Shown: positions 28,344 to 37,039 of the stretch, one piece after another
How positions within the stretch are numbered: the stretch's first letter is position 1
Layout: every line of letters begins with the position of its first letter
DNA from: JBBRHQ01 sp963781345
GTDB lineage: Bacteria > Actinomycetota > Thermoleophilia > Solirubrobacterales > 70-9
Direction of reading: 5' to 3'
Assembly (NCBI GenBank): GCA_963781345.1
Contig: CAWAFQ010000009.1
Span: 1 to 64,000 of the forward strand
Length of the DNA stretch: 64,000 bases
The notes under the pieces: generated by a model
Told to the model about the DNA's origin: nothing
Databases searched by the model: none
The model's input: only the letters and a program-made list of their open reading frames with translations
Made by a program: the position numbers and the translations under genes

Positions 28344-29417
28344 GTGCAAGACCTGAAGGGCCTGATCCTCTCCGGCGGGGCCGGCACCAGGTTGCGGCCG
28401 ATCACCCACACCTCGGCGAAGCAACTCGTGCCGGTAGCCAACAAACCCGTTCTCTTCTACGGGATCGAGGCCCTGGTCGAAGCCGGCGTCACTGAAATTG
28501 GGATCGTGATCGCGCCCGAGACCGGGGATGAGATTCGCGAGGCCGTCGGCGACGGCTCCGCCTTCGGTGCCGAGGTCACCTACATCCTCCAGGAGAAGCC
28601 GGAGGGGCTGGCTCACGCCGTCCTCACCGCGGAGGAGTTCCTCGCCGGTTCGTCGTTCGTCATGTACCTCGGCGACAACCTGCTGCGAAACGGGATCAAG
28701 TCGCTCGTTTCCACCTTTCGCGAGACCGAGCCCGACGCTCTCATCCTCCTCACCCCGGTATCGGATCCCAGCTCCTATGGCGTCGCCGAGCTCGACGGTG
28801 AGCGGATCGTGCGGCTGGTCGAGAAGCCGAAGGACCCGCCGTCGAACCTCGCCCTGGTCGGCGTCTACCTCTTCGGGCCGTTGATCTTCGAGGCCGCGAG
28901 GGAGCTGAAGCCCTCCTGGCGCGGCGAGCTCGAGATCACCGAGGCGATCGACCGGCTGATCGACCAGGGGCACACGGTCCGCTCGGAGATCGTCAGCGGC
29001 TGGTGGAAGGACACCGGCCAGCTCGAGGACATGCTCGAGGCAAACCGGCTTGTCCTCGAGGAGATCGGGCGCGATATCCGGGGCGAGGTCGATGGCTCCA
29101 AGGTCGAGGGCCGCGTCATCCTCGAGGAGGGCGCGACGCTCACCGGCTCGGTCGTCCGCGGCCCCGCTGTGATCGGGGCGGGCACGAGAATCGAGGACGC
29201 CTACATCGGCCCCTATACCTCGATAGGCGCCGACGTCGAGATACGCAGATCCGAGATCGAGCACTCGATCATCCTCTCCGGCTGCGTCGTCGAGGACCTC
29301 GGGACGAGAATGGAGGCGAGCCTGCTCGGCCGCAACGTCCGCCTCACCCGCGGCGATGGCCTGCCAAAGACACTGCGGATGATGGTCGGCGACAACTCGG
29401 AGATAGAGATCGCGTGA
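28344..29417 (+). CDS. rmlA: glucose-1-phosphate thymidylyltransferase, long form
   Basis: 357 residues from GTG 28344 (VQDLKGLILSGGAGTRLRPI). The first step of dTDP-rhamnose synthesis: dTTP plus glucose-1-phosphate to dTDP-glucose. The nucleotidyltransferase signature GGAGTRLRPITHTSAKQLVP spans residues 11-30, with YLGDNLL (metal aspartate) and LVEKPKDPPSNLALVGVYLF later. Residues 240-355 form a left-handed beta-helix (VEGRVILEEGATLTGS, AVIGAGTRIEDAYIGP), which marks the long StrD/RmlA3-like class rather than the short RmlA. It overlaps rmlD by GTGA (29414-29417). Confidence 0.9.
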   Translation: MQDLKGLILSGGAGTRLRPITHTSAKQLVPVANKPVLFYGIEALVEAGVTEIGIVIAPETGDEIREAVGDGSAFGAEVTYILQEKPEGLAHAVLTAEEFLAGSSFVMYLGDNLLRNGIKSLVSTFRETEPDALILLTPVSDPSSYGVAELDGERIVRLVEKPKDPPSNLALVGVYLFGPLIFEAARELKPSWRGELEITEAIDRLIDQGHTVRSEIVSGWWKDTGQLEDMLEANRLVLEEIGRDIRGEVDGSKVEGRVILEEGATLTGSVVRGPAVIGAGTRIEDAYIGPYTSIGADVEIRRSEIEHSIILSGCVVEDLGTRMEASLLGRNVRLTRGDGLPKTLRMMVGDNSEIEIA

Positions 29418-30256
29418 AGATCCTGGTCGCAGGCGCCGGTGGGATGCTGGGGCGCGATGTCGTCCTTGCCGCGGCCAACGCCGGGCACGACGTCGTCGGC
29501 TTCGGTCACCCCGAGCTCGACGTCACGGACGCTCGTGGCGTCGCCAACCGCCTCGACCTCGAGCGTCCCGACGTGGTCATCAACTGTGCCGCCTGGACCG
29601 ATGTCGACGGCGCCGAGGAGGCCGAGGAGGCGGCGATGGCGGTCAACGGCAGCGGTGCCGGGCATGTCTCCGGCGCCGCGGCCGCGCTCGGAGCCAAGGT
29701 CGTCTACATCTCCAGCGATTACGTCTTCGACGGGCAGAAGGACTCCCCCTACGTAGAGACCGACCAGCCGGCGCCGCTCTCGGCCTACGGTCGCACCAAG
29801 CTCGCCGGGGAGGAGGCGACCGTTGTCGCCAACAGGAACCACTTCGTGGTCCGCTCGTCCTGGCTGTTCGGGATCGGTGGCCCCAACTTCGTCGAGACGA
29901 TGCTCCGCTACGCCTCCGATCACGGCGAGGTCCTCGTGATCCGCGACCAGGTCGGCTCCCCGACCTACACCTGGCACCTCGCCTACGGGGTCGTCCGCCT
30001 GATCGAGGGCGCCGCCTACGGCATCCACCACATGGCCGCCGAGGGGGAATGCTCGTGGTATGAGTTCGCGCGCGAGATCTTCGAGCAGGCCCAGATCGAG
30101 TGCAAGGTGCTCTCGGGGACGACCGAGATGCTCGGCCGCCCAGCGCCCCGGCCGCCCTACTCGGTCCTCTCGAGCCAGCGCGAGCACGCGATCAGGCTGC
30201 CCTCCTGGCGCGACGGCCTCTCCGGCTACCTCGCCCAGCGCGGGAGTGCCGGGTGA
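29414..30256 (+). CDS. rmlD: dTDP-4-dehydrorhamnose reductase
   Basis: 280 residues from GTG 29414. An SDR that reduces dTDP-4-keto-L-rhamnose to dTDP-L-rhamnose with NAD(P)H. Rossmann glycines GAGGMLGRDV at residues 7-16, VINCAAWTDVDGAEE (the RmlD AWT-VD--E signature), SDYVFDG at 101-107, and the catalytic Y125-GRTK-129. Downstream VRSSWLFG and VRDQ-like IRDQVGSPTYTWHLA are also typical. The order here is A-D-B-C, and the gene overlaps its neighbours by 4 bp on both sides, so translation is probably coupled. Confidence 0.93.
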   Translation: MKILVAGAGGMLGRDVVLAAANAGHDVVGFGHPELDVTDARGVANRLDLERPDVVINCAAWTDVDGAEEAEEAAMAVNGSGAGHVSGAAAALGAKVVYISSDYVFDGQKDSPYVETDQPAPLSAYGRTKLAGEEATVVANRNHFVVRSSWLFGIGGPNFVETMLRYASDHGEVLVIRDQVGSPTYTWHLAYGVVRLIEGAAYGIHHMAAEGECSWYEFAREIFEQAQIECKVLSGTTEMLGRPAPRPPYSVLSSQREHAIRLPSWRDGLSGYLAQRGSAG

Positions 30257-31263
30257 GGCTGCTCGTCTGCGGCGGGGCCGGCTTCATCGGCTCCAACTAT
30301 GTGCGCAGGCGCCTCGCCGAGCGCCCAGGCGACGAGATCCGCGTCCTCGACAAGCTCACCTATGCCGGGCGAAGGGAGAACCTCGAGGCGGTCGGCGGCG
30401 AGCAACTGGAGTTGATCGAGGGCGATATCTGCGACCGCGAGGCGGTCGGCGCCGCGGCCGAGGGCTGCGAGGCGATCGTCAACTTCGCCGCCGAGTCGCA
30501 TGTCGACCGCTCGATCACATCCCCGGGCGAGTTCATAGTCACCGACGTATTCGGGACACACGTCCTGCTCGAGGCGGCCCGCGACCTCGGTATCCGTCAT
30601 CTGCAGATATCGACCGACGAGGTCTACGGGTCGATCGAGGAAGGGTCCTTCACCGAGACATCTCCCCTCGATCCCTCCTCTCCGTACTCGGCCTCGAAGG
30701 CGGGGGGCGATCTGATCGTCTCCGCCTTCCGCCACACCTACGGCGTCGACTCGTTGGTCATCCGCGCCTCCAACAACTACGGTCCCTGCCAGCACCCCGA
30801 GAAGCTGATTCCCCTGGTCATCCTCAACGCGTTGCACGGGGATGCGATCCCGGTCTACGGCGACGGTCGCCAGGTCCGAAACTGGCTCTTCGTCGAGGAT
30901 TTCTGTTCGGCGATAGACCTCGTTCTCGAGCGCGGGGCGGCGGGGGAGGCCTACAACGTGGGCGGGCCGGACGAGCTCACGAACATCGACGTGGTCGAGA
31001 GGATTCTCGATCTGACCGGACGCGACGCCGCGCTGATCGAGCACGTAGGTGACCGGCCCGGGCACGACCGCCGCTACTCGCTCGCCTCGGAGAAGCTGAT
31101 CGCCCTCGGCTGGCGGGCGCAGGTGCCGTTCGCCGAGGGGATCGAGCGCACGGTCGCCTGGTACCGCGACAACGAGCGATGGTGGGGCCCGCTGCGCTCG
31201 GGTGAGTACCGCGCCTACTACGAGCACCAGTACGGGCGATCACTCGGCCAGAAGACCGACTGA
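30253..31263 (+). CDS. rmlB: dTDP-glucose 4,6-dehydratase
   Basis: 336 residues from GTG 30253. It converts dTDP-glucose to dTDP-4-keto-6-deoxyglucose with bound NAD+. Rossmann GGAGFIGSNYVRR at residues 7-19, FAAESHVDRSI at 78-88, catalytic STDEVYGS at 120-127 (T-D-E triad), and Y145-SASK-149. RASNNYGPCQHPEKLIPLVI and GDGRQVRNWLFVEDFC are RmlB hallmarks. The length is normal. It sits between rmlD and rmlC with a 4-bp overlap upstream and a 1-bp overlap downstream. Confidence 0.95.
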   Translation: MRLLVCGGAGFIGSNYVRRRLAERPGDEIRVLDKLTYAGRRENLEAVGGEQLELIEGDICDREAVGAAAEGCEAIVNFAAESHVDRSITSPGEFIVTDVFGTHVLLEAARDLGIRHLQISTDEVYGSIEEGSFTETSPLDPSSPYSASKAGGDLIVSAFRHTYGVDSLVIRASNNYGPCQHPEKLIPLVILNALHGDAIPVYGDGRQVRNWLFVEDFCSAIDLVLERGAAGEAYNVGGPDELTNIDVVERILDLTGRDAALIEHVGDRPGHDRRYSLASEKLIALGWRAQVPFAEGIERTVAWYRDNERWWGPLRSGEYRAYYEHQYGRSLGQKTD

Positions 31264-31811
31264 TGGCGAGGCGGCTGGAAACCGGGATGGAGGGCCTTGT
31301 GCTGATCGAGCCCGACTTCCATGGCGACGAGCGCGGCTTCCTCGTCGAGACCTACAGGGCGGACGCCTGGGCCGAGCTCGGTGTCGCCGAGGACTTCGTC
31401 CAGCACAACCACTCGCGCTCGGCTCGCCACACCCTGCGTGGGCTGCATTTCCAGACCAGCCCCGGGCAGGCGAAGCTGATCCGCTGCCCGAGGGGTGCCA
31501 TCTTCGACGTTGCCGTCGACCTGCGCCGGCAATCGCCTACCTTCGGGCGCTGGGAGGGCTACGTCCTCGATGACGTCACCCACCACCAGCTGCTGGTGCC
31601 GGTCGGCTTCGGCCACGGCTTCTGCGTCCTCAGCGAGACCGCCGACGTCACCTATCTGCTCTCGAGTCTCTACGACCCAGCAACCGAGGCGGGCATAGCC
31701 TGGGACGACCCCGACGTTGGGGTCGAGTGGCCGTTGGCCGAGCCGCTGCTCTCGGAGCGAGATCGCACGGCGCCGTCGCTGTCCGAGGTTGCGCCCGGCC
31801 TACCCTGGTGA
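31263..31811 (+). CDS. rmlC: dTDP-4-dehydrorhamnose 3,5-epimerase
   Basis: 182 residues; the ATG at 31263 shares its A with the rmlB TGA. A cupin-fold epimerase that makes dTDP-4-keto-L-rhamnose. Motifs: FHGDERGFLVETYR near 19-32, VQHNHSRSARHTLRGLHFQ with the catalytic H62, K71 (QAKLIRC), and Y131 (TADVTYLLSSLYDP). The length matches the family. It completes the rhamnose pathway and ends 7 bp before the convergent glycoside-hydrolase-like gene. Confidence 0.95.
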   Translation: MARRLETGMEGLVLIEPDFHGDERGFLVETYRADAWAELGVAEDFVQHNHSRSARHTLRGLHFQTSPGQAKLIRCPRGAIFDVAVDLRRQSPTFGRWEGYVLDDVTHHQLLVPVGFGHGFCVLSETADVTYLLSSLYDPATEAGIAWDDPDVGVEWPLAEPLLSERDRTAPSLSEVAPGLPW

Positions 31812-31818
31812 TCCCGGT

Positions 31819-33351
31819 CTAGAAGCGCCGCGTCAATATCTTCGCGAACTTCGAGCGGCCGAAAGGCGGCTGGTAGAAGTCCTTGACGTAGGTCAGGGAG
31901 AACGGCAGCGACCTTCCGAACCCGGCGATGTTCGCCCGCACCGACCCCGTCCGCGCGGGGGTCTTGACCAGGCCACGGAAGATCCCGTCACCGTCGGAGT
32001 CAAGAGTCTTGACCCTGTGGTAACCGCCGTGCCTGCCCTTCAGCTCGATCTGGGCGCTGTGGGGGGCGCCGTCGGGGGTGCGCCCCCAGAAGGTGAAGCC
32101 CTTGGGCGTCCTCAGTGCGACGAACGGGAAGCGGAATGCGGAAAGGACGCGCTTCGGCTTGTCCTTGGCGATCGTCGCACCGCGAAGGTAGAGACCGGAC
32201 TGGAAGACATCGTGGTTGGGCAACCCTTTTCGGGCGTCGTCGCGGAGAGAGAACCAGAGGAAGGCGCTCATCCCCGCCTTCCAGGCGCGATAGAAGGCCT
32301 CTGCGGTCCACCTGGCCAAGAGGCCCGGCTTCAGACCCTTCGGGTCGGGCGGATTGGAATCCCAGCTGAACTCGGTTCCCCAGAACGGTGTCGAAGAGCT
32401 CTGGTTCTCGATGTGGCCGGCCTTGTCCGCCGCCCTCAGCAGCTTGGACATCTCGGGCAGGTCGCCGAGCGAGACATCATCGGGTCCCGGCGCCTGGTGG
32501 GTCGGGCCGCCGCTCGTGTAGGGGTTGGTGGCCCAGATGTCGAGCTTGGCCCTCTGGTTGCAGCCGGGCTTGGGCTGCGGGTTGACGCGTCCCTGCATGC
32601 AGAGAAGGCGACGCATGAAATCGAGGGGCGCGATCGCGGAGCCCGGGTGGGCCAGCGGCGTCAGGCCGGCGGATATGACCTGGTTGTCGGAGTGGACCGC
32701 GTGGATCGCCTCGTAGAACGCGTTGAGGACGTCGCGGTAGTTGTCGGGCGCGACCGGCCTGCCGTTGGCAAAGATCGGGTTGAAGAAGAAGTCCAGGTTC
32801 GGCTCCACCCATCCCTGGAAGTAGCTCACCCGCGGCAGCGTGCCGGTCCCGGGATCGAAGGCGCCGCCGTATCGGGTGGCGATCGCGGTCGCGAAATCGG
32901 CGAAATCGGCGGGAGTCGGGGCGCAGCTGGAGTCTTTTACGCAGGACGCGCGGGCCCATTTAGGGGAGTTCGTAATTGTCAGGATCGGCTGTAGGCCCGC
33001 CGCCCGGGCGCGTGAGACGGTGACGTCGAGCGAGGTGAAGTTGTAGAAGGGACTGCCGGGGTCGGTGGCAACGAAACCGGCGGGCTTCGTCGCCGAGTCG
33101 GGACTCGGTGCGATCTGCGCCCAGAAGGTGGTGAGCTTGACGTAGCGCGAGTTCGACGCCTTCAGCCGGCTCCAGGTCTGGGGCTTGTTCCAGCTGGCCG
33201 CGTCGGTCAGTACGACGCCGGTCTCGAACGGCCTCGCCTGGGCCGTTCCCGCGGTGACGGCGCCGGCACATACCGCGGTGACCAAGAGGCCGACGATCGC
33301 GGCGCGTTGTGACAGGGTTGGGACGAGTCTTCTCAAGGGTCGGCTTCTCAC
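31819..33351 (-). CDS. secreted TIM-barrel glycoside-hydrolase-like protein
   Basis: 510 residues from GTG 33351. The N-terminus has a signal peptide: basic VRSRPLRRL, hydrophobic AAIVGLLVTAVCAGAVTAG, cleavage near AQA-RPF. The body looks like a clan-A glycoside hydrolase barrel: LDVTVSRARAAGLQPILTIT, a W-x-EPN block (GWVEPNLDFFFNP, probable acid/base glutamate with the usual preceding Asn replaced) and FWGTEFSWDSNPPD (probable nucleophile glutamate), then WTAEAFYRAWKAGMSAFLWF. The C-terminal 120 residues are beta-rich. I cannot assign a GH family. Located among rhamnose and glycosyltransferase genes, it may trim or process the surface glycan. Confidence 0.7.
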   Translation of the reverse strand: MRSRPLRRLVPTLSQRAAIVGLLVTAVCAGAVTAGTAQARPFETGVVLTDAASWNKPQTWSRLKASNSRYVKLTTFWAQIAPSPDSATKPAGFVATDPGSPFYNFTSLDVTVSRARAAGLQPILTITNSPKWARASCVKDSSCAPTPADFADFATAIATRYGGAFDPGTGTLPRVSYFQGWVEPNLDFFFNPIFANGRPVAPDNYRDVLNAFYEAIHAVHSDNQVISAGLTPLAHPGSAIAPLDFMRRLLCMQGRVNPQPKPGCNQRAKLDIWATNPYTSGGPTHQAPGPDDVSLGDLPEMSKLLRAADKAGHIENQSSSTPFWGTEFSWDSNPPDPKGLKPGLLARWTAEAFYRAWKAGMSAFLWFSLRDDARKGLPNHDVFQSGLYLRGATIAKDKPKRVLSAFRFPFVALRTPKGFTFWGRTPDGAPHSAQIELKGRHGGYHRVKTLDSDGDGIFRGLVKTPARTGSVRANIAGFGRSLPFSLTYVKDFYQPPFGRSKFAKILTRRF

Positions 33352-33448
33352 GAACGGATGGGGGAATGGGCGGGGACGGGCATCCCCGCACGCCCTGCCA
33401 CGGTGGAAACACCAAGGTTCCACCGAAGTCGCGCAGGATAGCGGGGGA

Positions 33449-34339
33449 CTAACGGCACAGGCGTTGGAATCCGGTAATTGCGAGGGAAACCGCCAGCTTG
33501 GCGCCGATCCCCAGGTAGACGAGGACGTTGACGGCGCCCGGGCGGCGCTTCGCCTCGAACTTGCGGTAGAAGCGGCCCATTCCGCGGTGGAAGGCAACCT
33601 CCTGGCGCAGGCCACGCCGCTCCCCGCTCGATCCGCCCTTGACGTGGACCACCGTCCCCGCCGGCTCGTAGAAGACCCTCCAGCCGCGCTCCCAGAAGCG
33701 GTAGCACCAGTCGAGGTCCTCCATGTAGAGCCAGTAGCCCTCGTCGAGGCCGCCGACATCCGCCACCGCCTCGGCCCGCACCGCCATGAAGGCGCCGTTG
33801 ACGGCGTCGACCTCCCCCGGCTCGTCATCGGATAGGTGGGTCGCCCGGTAATGGCTCAGGGACCTCGGTGCTCCCCGGCGCCGGCCGAGGCCGGTGAAAT
33901 GGGCGAGCGCCGCCAACGGCGTCGGGAAGGAGCGCTTGCAGGCGTGGTCGAGCTCCCCCGAGGGTTGGATCAGCTTGACGCCGACCATCCCGATCCGGGG
34001 GTCGCCGGCGAGGCGGCCGAGCGCGGCGTCGAGCGCGCCGGCCCTGACCTCGGTGTCGGGGTTGAGGAGAAGGACGACCCGAGCGGTGGTCGTGGAGAGG
34101 ACGAGGTTGTTGGCGTGCGAGAAGCCGCGATTGCTGTCGAGCTCGATCAGCCTGGTTCGCGGAAACTCCCGGCGGACCATCGGAGCGGTGCCGTCTCCGC
34201 TGGCGTTGTCGACGACGGTCACCCGGTGTGCGACCGAGGGCGGGTGCTCGGCGATCGATGCCAGGCAGCGGCGCAGCAGCTCCTCGCAGCGGAAGCTGAC
34301 GATCACGATCTCCAGCTCCGGGGAATCGTTCGTGCCCAT
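33449..34339 (-). CDS. GT2 family glycosyltransferase (rhamnosyltransferase-like)
   Basis: 296 residues from ATG 34339 (MGTNDSPELEIVIVSF); 34360 is an alternative. Motifs IVIVSFRCEELLRRCLASI, VTVVDNASGDGTAPM, NRGFSHANNLVLS, VLLLNPDTEVRAGAL (NPD metal site) and DAVNGAFMAVRAEAVADVGGLDE with YMEDLDWCYRFWERG fit WbbL-type rhamnosyltransferases. The C-terminal INVLVYLGIGAKLAV-like hydrophobic end may be membrane-associated. It is divergent from the ligase-like gene at 34361 with a 21-bp gap between starts. Confidence 0.85.
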   Translation of the reverse strand: MGTNDSPELEIVIVSFRCEELLRRCLASIAEHPPSVAHRVTVVDNASGDGTAPMVRREFPRTRLIELDSNRGFSHANNLVLSTTTARVVLLLNPDTEVRAGALDAALGRLAGDPRIGMVGVKLIQPSGELDHACKRSFPTPLAALAHFTGLGRRRGAPRSLSHYRATHLSDDEPGEVDAVNGAFMAVRAEAVADVGGLDEGYWLYMEDLDWCYRFWERGWRVFYEPAGTVVHVKGGSSGERRGLRQEVAFHRGMGRFYRKFEAKRRPGAVNVLVYLGIGAKLAVSLAITGFQRLCR

Positions 34340-34347
34340 GGTGGGGC

Positions 34348-34353
34348 TAGTCT
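34348..34353 (+). promoter_or_regulatory. candidate -10 hexamer TAGTCT
   Basis: TAGTCT lies 7 nt before the GTG at 34361, with no ribosome site between. It fits the TANNNT/leaderless pattern. The region is only 21 bp wide between divergent starts. Confidence 0.45.
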
Positions 34354-34360
34354 TGCGCAC

Positions 34361-35695
34361 GTGCTGGCGGGCGCATTCCTATTCGTCGCTGCGCTCGCCT
34401 ACTCCCTGTGGCGGGGCGAACGCGGTACCCGGGAGGTCATCCTCCTTCTGATCGTGCTCGCGCCGATGCGCGGCGGACTGCTCGAGGGCGGTCAGTACTT
34501 GCCTCTCGGCGACACCGACATTGCGGTAAACGCGATCGCGCCGGCCCTGATCGCCGGCGTGGCGCTGGCGGCCCTGGTGCAGGGGCGTCTGACGCCGCGG
34601 CGGCTGCCGCCTCTGCTCGTCTACGCGTGGATCGCTTTCGCCGTCGTCTGCGCGCTCGACTTCCTGACGCAGGCTGTCGGGCTGAAGCTCTACGGGATCG
34701 GCCTCGCTCAGTACATGACCTACCCGACCTTCGCGCTCGTCGCCTGGTCGGTGTTCCGGGAGGGCGACGCCGAGCTGAGCGAGCTGGTCCTGGTCGCCGT
34801 CGGGATCATCCTCAGCATCACGGTGTTCATCCAGGCGATCGGGATCACCGACTTTGTCCAGGCGGCCAGCGCCTTCGTCCAGGATCTCGGCGCCAACCGC
34901 TACGCGGGAATCACCGGCAGCTACCTGCACACCTCCGTCTTCCTCGGCGTGATCACGACCCTGGCGCTGGGCATCTGCCTGCGCGGCGGCCGCAACTGGC
35001 TGATCGCCTCGCTGGTAGCGATGGCGACGGTCCTCAGTGCGCAGATCCTCACCTTCAGCCGCTCGGGCCTGTTCATCGCCGCGGTCGGGGGATTCCTGCT
35101 GCTCGTCTACGCCGCCCGCGCCGAGGGGCGATTGAGGCTTGTCTCGGTTGCGGTGCCGGCGGTGGCGGTGGCTCTGCTCGCCGGCTCGCTGGGTGGGGTC
35201 CAACCGCGAGAGGCGACCACCCGCGCCGCCTCGGGGCTGAACACGACGGGGGGCGACCAGGGCAATGTCAAGCGCCTCGACTCGATGCGAAATGCCGTCA
35301 CCCGCTACGGAGATGCCTCCCTCCCCAAGCAGCTGCTCGGCGAGGGCCTGGCGGCGACCGGCAACGCACGCAAGCTGATCTCCGATAAGCCGCTTGCGGT
35401 GGAGAGCTACTACCTCAAGGTCCTGCTCGAGACAGGAGCCGTGGGCGCGATCGTCATCTTCCCGTTCTTGATCTGGGCGACCGTGATCTTCCTCCTGATG
35501 GCCGTTCGAGGCCCCGACAGAATCCGGCATGTGGTCGGGGCGACCGGCTTCGCCTTCTCGCTCGACCTGATCATCTACCCGACGCTCGAGGTCCAGGCGC
35601 TGGCGGTCCTCTGGTGGCTTCTGCTGGTCGAATGCCTCTGGTTGCGCTCTCGCGAGGAGTCAGCGCCAGTCCCAGAGAGCCCCGCAGTCGCGTGA
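34361..35695 (+). CDS. O-antigen ligase/polymerase family membrane protein
   Basis: 444 residues from GTG 34361. About eleven hydrophobic segments, beginning LAGAFLFVAALAYSLWRGER. The family's large loop carries GNVKRLDSMRNAVTRYG, LPKQLLGEGLAATGN and AVESYYLKVLLETGAVGAIV; LTFSRSGLFIAAVGGFLLL is the conserved SRSG helix of the Wzy/WaaL superfamily. It may polymerise or ligate repeat units. This is the second such protein in the window; it lies in a plus-strand cluster with a GT2, a flippase and a Ser/Gly-rich protein, which suggests a separate Wzx/Wzy-style unit. Confidence 0.85.
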   Translation: MLAGAFLFVAALAYSLWRGERGTREVILLLIVLAPMRGGLLEGGQYLPLGDTDIAVNAIAPALIAGVALAALVQGRLTPRRLPPLLVYAWIAFAVVCALDFLTQAVGLKLYGIGLAQYMTYPTFALVAWSVFREGDAELSELVLVAVGIILSITVFIQAIGITDFVQAASAFVQDLGANRYAGITGSYLHTSVFLGVITTLALGICLRGGRNWLIASLVAMATVLSAQILTFSRSGLFIAAVGGFLLLVYAARAEGRLRLVSVAVPAVAVALLAGSLGGVQPREATTRAASGLNTTGGDQGNVKRLDSMRNAVTRYGDASLPKQLLGEGLAATGNARKLISDKPLAVESYYLKVLLETGAVGAIVIFPFLIWATVIFLLMAVRGPDRIRHVVGATGFAFSLDLIIYPTLEVQALAVLWWLLLVECLWLRSREESAPVPESPAVA

Positions 35696-35699
35696 GCGG

Positions 35700-35990
35700 T
35701 GCTCGGCCACTCACTGCCCTCGATGTCGATCTTCAGCAGATGTGTCCACCGAGCAACGGGAGGACGTCGACGCTCTCTATCGTCACGGTGCCCGGCCCCG
35801 GTTCCTCCACCCGATAAATTCTGAAATGCTGGCCGACCGAGAAATGGACCTCTCCCCGCCGGTTCGACGCTGCCGCTTCGAGCAATCCCACCCGGCCCGT
35901 CTCCTGGTCCGCCCGGAGGCAGCGCGCGAGGAGACGGGCGTTCTCGGGGTCGGGGGTCGGTCGGGGTTGGGAGTCGGCCGGATTGTTCAT
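35700..35990 (-). pseudogene. remnant of an FkbM-family methyltransferase
   Basis: On the minus strand, PENARLLARCLRADQETGRV, then VHFSVGQHFRIYRVEEPGPG and SVDVLPLLGGH, continue after a one-base shift as LLKIDIEGSEW, the D-x-EGSE core of FkbM enzymes. The N-terminal SAM motif I and everything after EGSEW are missing: the left end runs into the 3' end of the ligase gene and the right end into the start of the next GT2. About 95 codons of a usual 230-280 remain. This is a relic rather than a functional gene. Confidence 0.65.
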
Positions 35991-35995
35991 CCAAG

Positions 35996-37039
35996 ATGAG
36001 GGAGCCGAATGACGCGGAGTTCGGGGAGCCCGAGGGGTGCGTGCCTTCCCGAGTCAGCCTGATCGCAACCGTCTTCAACGAGCGCGAGTCGATCCTATCC
36101 TGGCTCGGGTCGGTCCAGGCTCAAACCAGGGCTCCGGATGAGATCGTGATCGTCGATGGGGGCTCTGAAGACGGCACGGCGCAGGTCCTGCTGAAGGAAG
36201 CCGAGGCCGACCCGCGGATCATCGTCGAGAGCGCCCCGGGCGCCAACATCTCGTGCGGTCGCAACATGGCGATCGGCCGTGCCCGTGGCCCGATCATCGC
36301 GGTCGCCGACGCCGGCACGCGAATGCTGCCGGATTGGCTCGAGCGAATCGTGGCTCCACTTGAGGCGGATCCGGACCTAGCCGTCAGTTCAGGGTTCTTT
36401 CGCCCCGATGGCCGCAGTCGCTTCGAGCGAATCCTCGCCGCGGTGATCACGCCGAGGCTGGGGGAGTTCGACCCGGACAGCTTCCTGCCGTCGAGCCGAT
36501 CAGTTGCATTCCAGCGCCGCTGGTGGAGGAGGGTCGGGGGCTACCCGGAGTGGCTTCGGGCCAGCGAGGATCTGGTCTTCGATATCGCCCTGCGCGAGGC
36601 CGGCGCGCGCTTCGCGTTCGAGCCCGGGGCGATCGTCCGCTGGTACCCGAACACGACGCTGGCCGCATTCTTCCGCCAGTACAGGAGCTACTCGCGCGGG
36701 GACGGCCACGCCGGGCTCTGGCCCGTGCGCCACACGATTCGGTACTCGGCATACGCCGGCGGCGTCACCCTGCTCGCGGTCGGCTTCGACCAGCCGCTGG
36801 CCTGGGCCGGGCTCGTCGCCGGCTTCCTCATCTACATGTCGAAGTTCTGGGGCCGCGTCCGGGCGGAGCACCCTGCGACGGGCGTGCTGGGGATGCTCGG
36901 CGCGTACGCGATGGCGCCGGTGATCGTCGTCTGCGGCGATCTCGGCAAGATGATCGGCTACCCGCAGGGCAGAATCGACCGCCTCCGGCGGGGCAGGGGC
37001 CCGGCGGCGATCGGCTTCGGCGCGTCGCCGACGGCATGA
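35996..37039 (+). CDS. GT2 glycosyltransferase with C-terminal membrane helices
   Basis: 347 residues from ATG 35996. The GT2 core: SLIATVFNERESILSWLGSV, EIVIVDGGSEDGTAQVL, NISCGRNMAIGRARGPIIAV and VADAGTRMLPDWLE (ADAGT metal site), then RSVAFQRRWWRRVGGYPEWL and ASEDLVFDIALREAG with RWYPNTTLAAFFRQYRSYSR. Two or three hydrophobic segments follow (YAGGVTLLAVGFDQPLAWAG, MAPVIVVCGDLGKMIG). The Q-x-x-RW-like FRQYRSYSRG resembles membrane-bound GT2 enzymes. It overlaps the flippase gene by ATGA. Confidence 0.85.
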   Translation: MREPNDAEFGEPEGCVPSRVSLIATVFNERESILSWLGSVQAQTRAPDEIVIVDGGSEDGTAQVLLKEAEADPRIIVESAPGANISCGRNMAIGRARGPIIAVADAGTRMLPDWLERIVAPLEADPDLAVSSGFFRPDGRSRFERILAAVITPRLGEFDPDSFLPSSRSVAFQRRWWRRVGGYPEWLRASEDLVFDIALREAGARFAFEPGAIVRWYPNTTLAAFFRQYRSYSRGDGHAGLWPVRHTIRYSAYAGGVTLLAVGFDQPLAWAGLVAGFLIYMSKFWGRVRAEHPATGVLGMLGAYAMAPVIVVCGDLGKMIGYPQGRIDRLRRGRGPAAIGFGASPTA

